This document shows positions 1 to 5,134 of a stretch of 8,529 nucleotides of DNA, in pieces; within the stretch, counting starts at the first letter, position 1; every line of letters begins with the position of its first letter. The notes under the pieces are model-generated. The model searched no databases and was not told the DNA's origin. It worked only from the letters and a program-made list of their open reading frames with translations. The stretch comes from Chitinophagaceae bacterium (GTDB lineage Bacteria; Bacteroidota; Bacteroidia; Chitinophagales; Chitinophagaceae), in contig JACVCQ010000076.1 in the NCBI GenBank assembly GCA_016741945.1, positions 1 through 8,529 on the forward strand, in the 5' to 3' direction. The position numbers and the translations under genes are program-made.

Positions 1-87
1 GAGGTATTGGACATTCCATTAAGGATGCCTTACATGTTAGGTTTAGGGCCGCCTTTGAACATCACCCGTTGGGAGTTGTGGGAGTAA
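1..87 (+). CDS. C-terminal 28 codons of an unrecognised protein (partial)
   Basis: The frame is open from the first base of the window and ends at TAA 85-87. It encodes 28 residues ending in PPLNITRWELWE. The gene begins outside the window, and this tail is too short for me to name a family. It reads in the same direction as the TM2 gene 51 bases further on, so the two could share a transcript. That is inference from orientation only. The alternative is a chance open frame of 28 codons, which is possible at this length. Confidence 0.5.
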   Translation, partial: EVLDIPLRMPYMLGLGPPLNITRWELWE

Positions 88-138
88 TCATTATATTTAT
101 AAGGATAAAACAACTCATACAACCTTTACGTAAACAAC

Positions 139-495
139 ATGAAACCCAACCTGTACAATCTGATCCCCGCTCTTGAAGGCGAAGAACTGGTGTATTTACA
201 AAACCTTACTGCAGATTTATCACCCGAAAGACTGCAAAACTTCATCGCCGTTTATAATGGTAAAAGAAGAAAAACTGATCAGATACTACTTGGCTGTATA
301 CTTGGCTTTGTACTGGTAGCAGGAGTACAAAGATTCATGGTCAGACAAAATGGAATGGGTTTATTATACCTCTTCACTGCAGGACTCTGTTTCATTGGAA
401 CGATTGTAGACACCATCAATCACAAACAGCTTACGTTTGAATACAATAGCCAAATGGCAAGAGAAAGTTTGGCAATGGTGCATGCGATGTATTAG
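139..495 (+). CDS. TM2 domain-containing small membrane protein
   Basis: This is a 118-residue protein with a soluble, acidic N-terminal stretch (about residues 1-46) followed by two closely spaced hydrophobic segments. The first is about residues 48-64 and the second about 73-91, ending in GTIVDTI. Between them lie the Arg-Phe turn (QRFMVRQNGMG) and the Gly-rich pattern typical of the TM2 family (Pfam TM2). The overall shape, with a roughly 45-residue N-terminal domain including ALEGEELVYLQNLT, matches Bacteroidota TM2 proteins. The molecular function of these proteins is unknown. The ATG at 139 is the only start giving the full N-terminal domain, and no clear Shine-Dalgarno sequence is visible, which is normal for the phylum. 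The Dabb gene starts 24 bases after its stop and could be cotranscribed. Confidence 0.8.
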   Translation: MKPNLYNLIPALEGEELVYLQNLTADLSPERLQNFIAVYNGKRRKTDQILLGCILGFVLVAGVQRFMVRQNGMGLLYLFTAGLCFIGTIVDTINHKQLTFEYNSQMARESLAMVHAMY

Positions 496-519
496 CTATG
501 AGCCATCAATAAATTGTGT

Positions 520-894
520 ATGAAGAAGATGATATTTTGTTGGGCATTACTTGTTTTGGTTTCTATCAATGGTAAATCTCAAACCAACACCAGAGAGCTC
601 CGCCATGTAGTGCTTTTCGGCTGGACATCAAAAGCAGATTCCGCTGCTATTGATAAAGTGGTTCGTGCATTTAAAGAACTATCCAATCAAATAAAGACCA
701 TTAAGAGATTTGAATGGGGAGAGAACAATAGTCCGGAGAAATTGAATAACGGTCTTACCCATTGTTTCCTGCTCACGTTTTCCAGTGAAAAAGATCGTGA
801 CGATTACCTGGTTCACCCTGCTCATATAGCTTTCACCAAACTGTTACCGGGTTTACTTGAAAAAGTAACTGTAGTGGATTATTGGGTGCAGTGA
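520..894 (+). CDS. Secreted Dabb (stress-responsive A/B barrel) family protein
   Basis: From the ATG at 520 this is a 124-residue protein. An in-frame TTG at 514 is also possible, but ATG followed by KKM gives a more typical signal peptide start. Residues 1 to about 20 form a signal peptide: two Lys, a hydrophobic core FCWALLVLVSI, then NGKSQ. The mature part (about 27-122) matches the Dabb fold, a small dimeric alpha-beta barrel. It opens with the strand RHVVLFGW, has FEWGENNSPE in the middle, and includes THCFLLTFSSEKDRDDYLVHPAHIAF, where the His-Pro-x-His pattern is typical. Members with signal peptides are common in Bacteroidota and are presumed periplasmic, and their substrates are mostly unknown. 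No catalytic assignment is possible. The gene follows the TM2 gene closely on the same strand and is followed by a hairpin-forming repeat that may end transcription. Confidence 0.82.
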   Translation: MKKMIFCWALLVLVSINGKSQTNTRELRHVVLFGWTSKADSAAIDKVVRAFKELSNQIKTIKRFEWGENNSPEKLNNGLTHCFLLTFSSEKDRDDYLVHPAHIAFTKLLPGLLEKVTVVDYWVQ

Positions 895-903
895 TTTTTG
901 CTT

Positions 904-1029
904 GAATCGTATAATGGAACGCGGATTGTCATGATTTTCATGATTGGCGCAGATGATTTTCTAAAAATCATGACTTATCATGATAATCATGATAATCTGC
1001 GTTCTACTTTAACCCTACTAAAGAATTAA
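904..1029. repeat. Hairpin-forming intergenic repeat, copy 1
   Basis: A core of 92 bp (915-1006) has near-inverted ends: TGGAACGCGGATT on the left and AATCTGCGTTCTA on the right. Inside are several ATCATGA/TCATGAT words that also pair across the centre, so the whole core could fold into one long stem. A second copy lies at 3252-3369. Similarity between the copies extends outside the inverted ends, from GAATCGTATAATGG on the left to a CTACTAA-type stretch on the right. The copy begins 10 bases after the Dabb stop codon and fills most of the gap before the LytTR gene. It may act as a transcription end or as an mRNA-stabilising structure. No protein is encoded. Confidence 0.75.
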
Positions 1030-1094
1030 CATATCCGCGCAATAGTGATTTTTAAAAACTGCTTACTTTTAAATGTGACATTAAAGTATCAGCT

Positions 1095-1925
1095 ATGGAA
1101 CTCAAGTTTCATCAAAAAATTTCCTCGCATTCTTTAGCCATCATACTTGTTTCGGGCGGGCTTCTTTTTACACTAGTAAAAGACTTTAGTCAAACGCGTT
1201 TTACTGATTCAGCATACTATTTTTCTGAATCTTTTTTATTCAGCAGTTTTTGGTGGTGGTTTATTCCGTTTTGTATACTTCAAAATAAAATACTGCAAAA
1301 AGAGTCATTACCTTTCATGCATCAGCTTTTGCTCTATTTTTTCATGGTTGGGACTCACCTATTTATAAGTGCTGTATGGATTGATTTGATCTCTAGCATT
1401 TTTTATGAACAAAGATTCATCTTTTGGAAAGGCATGGGATTCAGTTTTTCAGAAAATGGGTATTCGCTCTTATTATTATATGGACTTCCTTTCTTTTTCA
1501 AGTTCTCAAAACCTCAAGAAACTATCATTCAGCCATCAGCACCTATTGATAAAGTTCTATCCGATAAACCCTTATATAGTCCTATCCTAATTGTACAAGA
1601 AGGTCATCAAAAAATTTTGGTTACCAAACAAGAGATACAGCATATTCAATCAAGCCCGCCTTACGTGGTGATACATACCCCATCCAGAAAATACTTACAT
1701 AAAACTACACTTGGAAAGATACAAGAGGAACTACAGCCTGATCAGTTTGTACGGATCCATAAATCTACCATTGTAAACACCCAAAAGATCACTTCTTTTC
1801 GCTCAAGACAAAATGGCGATTATGATATTGTGTTAAAAGACCAAGCAGTATTGCGTCTAAGTAGAAATTATGCGTCTGATTTTAAACGGGCAATGGGTTC
1901 CGTTACTCAGGATACCACAATATAA
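1095..1925 (+). CDS. Membrane-anchored LytTR-family transcriptional regulator
   Basis: This 276-residue protein has four predicted membrane segments in its N-terminal half (about 13-29, 46-65, 74-98 and 120-137). A short linker rich in Pro and Ser follows, then a C-terminal LytTR DNA-binding domain (about 165-268). The LytTR signature is clear: FVRIHKSTIVN at 219-228, then the strand pair GDYDIVLKD and the ending RLSRNYASDFK. There is no receiver domain. This is therefore not a classical response regulator but a one-piece membrane regulator, probably sensing through the membrane part. Many LytTR genes in Bacteroidota have this layout, and LytTR proteins usually bind direct repeats upstream of target genes. 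It sits alone between two intergenic gaps. The dioxygenase gene 64 bases downstream could be a target or a cotranscribed neighbour, but nothing in the sequence proves this. Confidence 0.88.
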   Translation: MELKFHQKISSHSLAIILVSGGLLFTLVKDFSQTRFTDSAYYFSESFLFSSFWWWFIPFCILQNKILQKESLPFMHQLLLYFFMVGTHLFISAVWIDLISSIFYEQRFIFWKGMGFSFSENGYSLLLLYGLPFFFKFSKPQETIIQPSAPIDKVLSDKPLYSPILIVQEGHQKILVTKQEIQHIQSSPPYVVIHTPSRKYLHKTTLGKIQEELQPDQFVRIHKSTIVNTQKITSFRSRQNGDYDIVLKDQAVLRLSRNYASDFKRAMGSVTQDTTI

Positions 1926-1945
1926 ACTCATCTTATAACATCCCA

Positions 1946-1977
1946 TTTGTTAGGCGAAGACACCAACAGGAATTTTG
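1946..1977 (+). promoter_or_regulatory. Candidate Bacteroidota promoter of the dioxygenase gene
   Basis: TTTG at 1946-1949 is followed after 20 bases by GAATTTTG at 1970-1977. The known Bacteroidota sigma-70-type consensus is TTG or TTTG near -33 and TAnnTTTG near -7, so the second box has one mismatch in its first base. The start codon is at 1990, which would leave a very short leader of about 5 to 8 bases. This is a pattern match only. Confidence 0.3.
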
Positions 1978-1989
1978 TAGCAAAAATTC

Positions 1990-3186
1990 ATGATGTCCAA
2001 CTATCTTTCTTCTCTCACAATCATCTGCTTATTGGCATTTTCATCCTGTGAAGCACAATCAACCCATCAAAAAAAAGACACGGCCCCTGTAGGCGGTAAT
2101 TGTGAAACCTGTGAACTAATGTTTGAAGGAATACCGGATAAGATTGGGTCTTCTGATACCAGTGCCGGTTGGTATGAAAATGCTCAAAAGCTGATAGTCG
2201 CAGGACGGGTATTTCAGGCGGATGGGAAAACGCCTGCTGCCAATATACTCATCTATTATTGGCACACGGATGCTAAAGGTTTGTATAGCAATAAATCCGG
2301 TAGTCATAGCAAAACACTACAACACGGTTATTTACGCGGTTGGGTCAAGTCTGACAGTAATGGGAATTACATGATTCATACTTTAAGACCTGCACCTTAT
2401 CCGAAAGAAGATATTCCGGCTCATATTCATCTTTTGATCAAAGAACCAACAATTGCTAACCCTTATTATGTTGATGATCTTGTTTTTGATGAAGATCCAT
2501 TATTGATCAAGCATTTGAAAAAATATCCCGCAGAGGAAAGAGGTGGCAATGGCATACTTCGTGTACTACTGAATGGAAAAGTGCTGGTAGCAGAACATGA
2601 TATCATATTAGGACTCAATATTCCCAATCATCCAGCTACAAAAGACCTACCGAAAGAATCGGGACTTTCTATTGGACAAGATCAACCTTCCTTTATACCT
2701 TATCATGCTTATGGACCCGATAAGGGGAGCAGGGCTTGTCCGGTTTGTAAATACGGACGTTATCATGGCATCATTTTTTTTGCCGGCAATAGACCCGATT
2801 GGCCAGCTATTAAACATTGGTTACAATTTCTGGAACTTAGTGCAGAGCAGTACAAGGATTCACTGAAAGCCTATTTTGTATATGGCGATGAAAGAAACTA
2901 TAATGCTGCAGACAGACAACAATTGCTGGAATCTCTGGGTAAAGAATTGAAATTACAAAGAACCGCACTTACTTATGTGCCATCCATGAATGATCAAGAA
3001 ACAGAAATGTATTTGAACAAGGTTGATCCCAATGCAGAGAATACAATTATCATTTATAAACATAGAAGAATCGTAGGGAAATTTGTAAACCTGTCACCAA
3101 CTGAAAATCATTTCAAAAACATTAAAACGGTGATTGAGACATCAAAAGGGAAGTATTTTGGATTGAAGGGATTACCGCATGAATAA
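1990..3186 (+). CDS. Intradiol ring-cleavage dioxygenase-like lipoprotein with C-terminal CPVC domain
   Basis: This is a 398-residue protein. The N-terminus has a hydrophobic stretch ending in FSSC (Cys20), consistent with a lipoprotein signal and envelope location. Residues about 65-205 match the intradiol dioxygenase beta-sandwich (protocatechuate 3,4-dioxygenase family). All four expected Fe(III) ligands are present: Tyr99 in WHTDAKGLYS, Tyr137 in RPAPYP, and His145 and His147 in PAHIH. Substrate specificity cannot be read from the sequence. From about residue 235 a second region begins, with CPVC at 250-253, the strand GIIFFAG and later NTIIIYKHRRIVGKFV. That order resembles a thioredoxin-like or peroxiredoxin-like fold, but the assignment is inference. 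Another Cys pair, CETC, sits at 38-41. The 398-residue length is well above a single intradiol domain. MM at the start allows ATG 1990 or 1993. A strong hairpin follows the stop. Confidence 0.8.
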   Translation: MMSNYLSSLTIICLLAFSSCEAQSTHQKKDTAPVGGNCETCELMFEGIPDKIGSSDTSAGWYENAQKLIVAGRVFQADGKTPAANILIYYWHTDAKGLYSNKSGSHSKTLQHGYLRGWVKSDSNGNYMIHTLRPAPYPKEDIPAHIHLLIKEPTIANPYYVDDLVFDEDPLLIKHLKKYPAEERGGNGILRVLLNGKVLVAEHDIILGLNIPNHPATKDLPKESGLSIGQDQPSFIPYHAYGPDKGSRACPVCKYGRYHGIIFFAGNRPDWPAIKHWLQFLELSAEQYKDSLKAYFVYGDERNYNAADRQQLLESLGKELKLQRTALTYVPSMNDQETEMYLNKVDPNAENTIIIYKHRRIVGKFVNLSPTENHFKNIKTVIETSKGKYFGLKGLPHE

Positions 3187-3199
3187 TGATGCGTTGAAC

Positions 3200-3227
3200 T
3201 TTTGGAAAGTTTGAAAACGTTCCAAAA
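3200..3227 (+). terminator. Probable terminator hairpin after the dioxygenase gene
   Basis: TTTTGGAA at 3200-3207 pairs perfectly with TTCCAAAA at 3220-3227. The 12-base interior can continue the stem after one mismatch (GTT with AAC, loop TGAA). The hairpin starts 13 bases after the stop codon and is followed by AATTATTT, a weak U-rich tail. The outer stem is AT-rich, so strength is uncertain. Confidence 0.5.
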
Positions 3228-3251
3228 ATTATTTCACGGTGATACCTGTTT

Positions 3252-3369
3252 GAATCGTATAATGGAACGCGGATTATTATGATTTTTTATGATTGACGCA
3301 GATAAGTTCTAAAAATCATAACCAATCATAAAAATCAGCGTTCTATTCTTAATCTACTAAGAACTAAAC
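3252..3369. repeat. Hairpin-forming intergenic repeat, copy 2
   Basis: This is the second copy of the element at 904-1029. It shares the left flank GAATCGTATAATGGAACGCGG exactly over its start (3252 onward), the centre TTCTAAAAATCAT, and an inverted right end CAGCGTTCTA. The core, 3263-3345, is 83 bp against 92 bp in copy 1. The difference is mainly in the number of TCATGAT-like words. It lies between the dioxygenase terminator and the tRNA-derived array, in a region without genes. Dispersed hairpin repeats of this GAACGCGGATT...GCGTTC type are familiar from Bacteroidota intergenic regions. That resemblance is from memory and is not searched. Confidence 0.75.
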
Positions 3370-3426
3370 TCACCATTATAATTAAGTTATTGATTCTCGT
3401 TTCTTCTTTCTTGTTTCTTACCCTTG

Positions 3427-3480
3427 CGGCCTCGCCATCCGCCGCGGCGGAGAACCTGAATCTGGAGCTCCGGAAACTCT
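3427..3480 (-). pseudogene. tRNA-Arg 3' fragment 1 (nucleotides 27-73, T loop replaced by hairpin)
   Basis: On the - strand this reads from AGAGT (tRNA position 27) through the anticodon region TTCCGGA, the 5' strand of the T stem and the 3' acceptor strand CGAGGCC. The T-loop bases are replaced by TCCGCCGCGGCGGA (3438-3451). The 5' half of a tRNA is absent, so it cannot fold as a tRNA alone. The discriminator position is G instead of A. It is identical to fragment 2. Confidence 0.85.
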
Positions 3481-3527
3481 CCAATACAATTAAATTATTA
3501 ATCCTTGTTTCTTCTTTCTTACCCTTG

Positions 3528-3581
3528 CGGCCTCGCCATCCGCCGCGGCGGAGAACCTGAATCTGGAGCTCCGGAAACTCT
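3528..3581 (-). pseudogene. tRNA-Arg 3' fragment 2 (nucleotides 27-73, T loop replaced by hairpin)
   Basis: This is base-for-base the same as the fragment at 3427-3480, with the inserted palindrome TCCGCCGCGGCGGA at 3539-3552. Identity of the whole 101-bp unit points to a recent duplication or ongoing sequence exchange between these two units. Confidence 0.85.
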
Positions 3582-3628
3582 CCAATACAATTAAATTATT
3601 AATCCTTGTTTCTTCTTTCTTACCCTTG

Positions 3629-3682
3629 TGGCCTCGCCATCCGCCGCAGCGGAGAACCTGGATCTGGAACTTCGGAAACTCT
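3629..3682 (-). pseudogene. tRNA-Arg 3' fragment 3, closest to the intact gene
   Basis: This fragment keeps the discriminator A and is closer to the intact tRNA than fragments 1 and 2 (CCTGGATCTGG and TTCGG are kept). It differs from the intact gene by one transition in the anticodon stem (GAACTT for GAGCTT on the + strand) and by the hairpin TCCGCCGCAGCGGA at 3640-3653, which replaces seven bases of the T arm. On the - strand the hairpin loop becomes TGCG closed by C-G, which fits the stable UNCG tetraloop class. Confidence 0.85.
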
Positions 3683-3729
3683 CCAATACAATTAAATTAT
3701 TAATCCTTGTTTCTTCTTTCTTACCCTTG

Positions 3730-3801
3730 TGGCCTCGCCAGGAATCGAACCTGGATCTGGAGCTTCGGAAACTCTTATACTATCCATTGTACTACGAGGC
3801 C
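3730..3801 (-). tRNA. tRNA-Arg (anticodon CCG)
   Basis: The gene is 72 nt with a complete cloverleaf. The acceptor is GGCCTCG paired with CGAGGCC. The D arm is GTAC/GTAT around AATGGATA. The anticodon loop is TTCCGAA, giving anticodon CCG for codon CGG. The T arm is CCAGG-TTCGATT-CCTGG, and the discriminator is A. CCA is not encoded; the next bases are CAAGGG. Two weak points are visible. The anticodon stem AGAGT/GCTCC has an A-C mismatch at 27-43 and a U-G pair at 31-39, and the D stem closes with G-U. The gene is flanked on both sides by broken copies of itself. A perfect 12-bp palindrome GATATTAATATC (3804-3815) lies two bases upstream of its 5' end. Confidence 0.93.
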
Positions 3802-3857
3802 ATGATATTAATATCAACATCTAAAAGAACTTTGCTAACCTATAGCTTGAGCTTTAC

Positions 3858-3875
3858 CCCAACACTACTGTTGGG
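3858..3875 (-). terminator. Hairpin downstream of crtY, possible operon end
   Basis: CCCAACA and TGTTGGG form a perfect 7-bp stem around a 4-base loop. The hairpin lies about 80 bases after the crtY stop and just after the tRNA 5' fragment on the - strand. There is no U-tract on either side, so intrinsic termination is uncertain. It occupies the place where the anticodon arm would follow in the broken tRNA copy. Confidence 0.35.
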
Positions 3876-3877
3876 AG

Positions 3878-3918
3878 TATACTATCTCCGCCCTGGCGGA
3901 TACTACGAGGCCATGATA
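3878..3918 (-). pseudogene. tRNA-Arg 5' fragment (nucleotides 1-26) with hairpin in the D loop
   Basis: On the - strand this reads TATCATG (the same 7 bases that precede the intact tRNA), the acceptor strand GGCCTCG, then TAGTA, then TCCGCCAGGGCGGA, then GATAGTATA. Compared with the intact tRNA, the five D-loop bases CAATG are replaced by the 14-base hairpin at 3887-3900. Homology stops exactly at tRNA nucleotide 26. This is the same position at which the three 3' fragments begin (nucleotide 27). Confidence 0.82.
3887..3900. repeat. 14-bp palindromic hairpin (TCCGC stem family), D-loop copy
   Basis: TCCGCCCTGGCGGA shares the 5-bp stem TCCGC/GCGGA with the palindromes at 3438-3451, 3539-3552 and 3640-3653. 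Only the four loop bases differ between copies. The constant stem with variable loop suggests a small repeat family under structural constraint or of common origin. Confidence 0.7.
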
Positions 3919-3956
3919 CATTATGATGCAGGCAAAAATAGCAGAAACTACATTAA

Positions 3957-5105
3957 CTACCTGAACAACTCTTGTATTGCTGCTTTTAGGAATATACTTG
4001 TGGGTACACTATTCATAATATGCAGATCATCCCATATACTGGTTTCATTATCTAAAAAACGAAGCACGCGCTGTGGCGGATTCTTTTGGAAGATTGCAGC
4101 AAATATCTGGTCACCGTTGAGCTTTTTATGGTGTAATACATTCAATAATACACTATCGTACAAGCGAAATTTTTTTGTAGTAACACTATTATCAGCCTTA
4201 GGAACACGATTGTTTTTTAAAGCATCCACTACACTTGCCGTTCGTTTTTGTATGAACTGGAATGCATATCCGCTGCTTCCTTTGGCTTGTCCACCTGCAA
4301 TTCCAATATAAATGACTTTACCTTCAACTGAAGGGAAAATATGATTGGTCATGGGGATGATTCCAAATTCTTCGTGTTCAATGGTAAATGTATTGATACC
4401 CAGATACGCGGAAAGGTATTGAACCAGTTCTTCGGAATACTTCTCTTGTGGTAATAATTTTTCTGTAAATAAAGTGTATTCTACCAATGCCTTGTTCGCT
4501 GCTATGGGCAATACATACATGAATGTAGTTCCTTCTTTCTGCGACACTCGAAAATCCATGAAAGTAGCTTTGGAAGCATCGAAAACAGGCACAGGTGTCT
4601 CGATCACCCATCCCTTAAAATGCTGGAGCAACATATATTGCCCAGCTGTGATTTTTGGTTCCCGGAACAAAATACTATTGAAAATGTAGTCAGCTGTTAT
4701 CTTCCCAGAAGCCAATGTTAATACGGCTTTATTATTTTCATTCTCCACTCCCAGCACTTCCTCATAATGAAAATGGACATTACTTTTATTGGCTGCCTTT
4801 TGTAACACATACTGATAAAAATCAATGCCACGTATCATCTTATACCGATACGGATCGATGTCGAATGTGGCTGAATAATCATTTGAAAAAAAATCTAGCC
4901 GCTGCCATTGATGATGCACAATTGATTCGAAAAGTCTGTTTTCTTTTTCCCAAAAACACCAGGTTCTGTCGTTTTGCTGTTTTGGCGCTTTATCTACAAC
5001 CAATATTTGTTTGTCCTCAAAAAAAGAATCTTGCATCATGCGCATGAGCAGACTCATACCCGCAAGACCTGAACCGGAGATGATATAGTGATAGTGAGTG
5101 GTCAG
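3957..5105 (-). CDS. crtY: Lycopene beta-cyclase CrtY with non-standard start
   Basis: CrtY closes beta-ionone rings on lycopene or a related acyclic chain, using a reduced flavin in a redox-neutral reaction at the membrane. Family marks are the FAD-binding motif YIISGSGLAG (residues 7-16 from the CTG start), NDRTWCFW, FMYVLPIAANKALVEYT, FGIIPMT and the C-terminal AGGQAKGSSGYAFQFIQ. The first ATG (5057) lies just after the GSGLAG motif and would delete it, so translation must start earlier. Between 5057 and the in-frame stop at 5154-5156 there is no ATG, GTG or TTG. CTG at 5105 would give a normal N-terminus (M-TTHYHYIISGSG, 382 residues), and ATT at 5120 is the other option. The gene starts about 30 bases after the crtZ stop, inside a heptamer repeat, so translational coupling is likely. 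It is the last gene of the carotenoid operon. Confidence 0.85.
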   Translation of the reverse strand: MTTHYHYIISGSGLAGMSLLMRMMQDSFFEDKQILVVDKAPKQQNDRTWCFWEKENRLFESIVHHQWQRLDFFSNDYSATFDIDPYRYKMIRGIDFYQYVLQKAANKSNVHFHYEEVLGVENENNKAVLTLASGKITADYIFNSILFREPKITAGQYMLLQHFKGWVIETPVPVFDASKATFMDFRVSQKEGTTFMYVLPIAANKALVEYTLFTEKLLPQEKYSEELVQYLSAYLGINTFTIEHEEFGIIPMTNHIFPSVEGKVIYIGIAGGQAKGSSGYAFQFIQKRTASVVDALKNNRVPKADNSVTTKKFRLYDSVLLNVLHHKKLNGDQIFAAIFQKNPPQRVLRFLDNETSIWDDLHIMNSVPTSIFLKAAIQELFR

Positions 5106-5134
5106 TGGTGAATGGTCAATGGTGAATTGTGAAT
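5086..5134 (-). repeat. Degenerate heptanucleotide tandem repeat at the crtZ-crtY junction
   Basis: Directly after the crtZ stop codon the - strand reads seven successive heptamers: ATTCACA, ATTCACC, ATTGACC, ATTCACC, ACTGACC, ACTCACT and ATCACTA. The run covers the whole crtZ-crtY gap and enters the first codons of crtY. A unit of 7 is not a multiple of 3, so gain or loss of units changes spacing and frame relative to crtZ. It stops at the start of the conserved YIISGSG coding sequence. Confidence 0.75.

Larger units (their letters stand above)
3373..3729 (-). repeat. Tandem array of 101-bp units made of tRNA-Arg 3' fragments plus a 47-bp linker
   Basis: Three complete units lie at 3427-3527, 3528-3628 and 3629-3729. 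Units 1 and 2 are identical over all 101 bases. Unit 3 differs at five positions, all transitions and all in the tRNA-derived part, while the 47-bp linker is identical in all three. The linker is also the sequence directly downstream (in - strand sense) of the intact tRNA. A fourth, degenerate linker with a small insertion precedes unit 1 (3373-3426). The array is downstream of the tRNA in its direction of transcription, so read-through would produce an RNA with three repeated hairpin-bearing modules. No protein-coding gene occupies this roughly 540-bp gap (3187-3729). Confidence 0.9.

Noticed and set aside
2116..2307. Small - strand frame and the + strand frame 2672-2866 inside the dioxygenase gene
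   Set aside because: They overlap a well-supported coding sequence and have no domain or start signal.
3427..3729. CRISPR-like array
   Set aside because: The period is 101 bp and the whole unit, including the would-be spacer, is repeated. The units are tRNA-derived, and no cas gene is present.
3427..3801. Phage or island attachment site made of tRNA 3' ends
   Set aside because: Repeated tRNA 3' ends can mark integration scars, but the units sit in direct tandem with no cargo, no integrase is in the window, and the T loop is replaced rather than preserved. It stays possible only as an ancient origin.
3628..4311. Open frame of 227 codons on the + strand
   Set aside because: It runs through the repeat array, across the tRNA gene and antisense to crtY. 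Its protein contains translated repeats and no recognisable domain.
4378..4611. Small - strand open frame inside crtY, also + strand frames at 4474-4689 and 4715-5047
   Set aside because: These are shadows of the crtY coding sequence in other frames, with no independent features.
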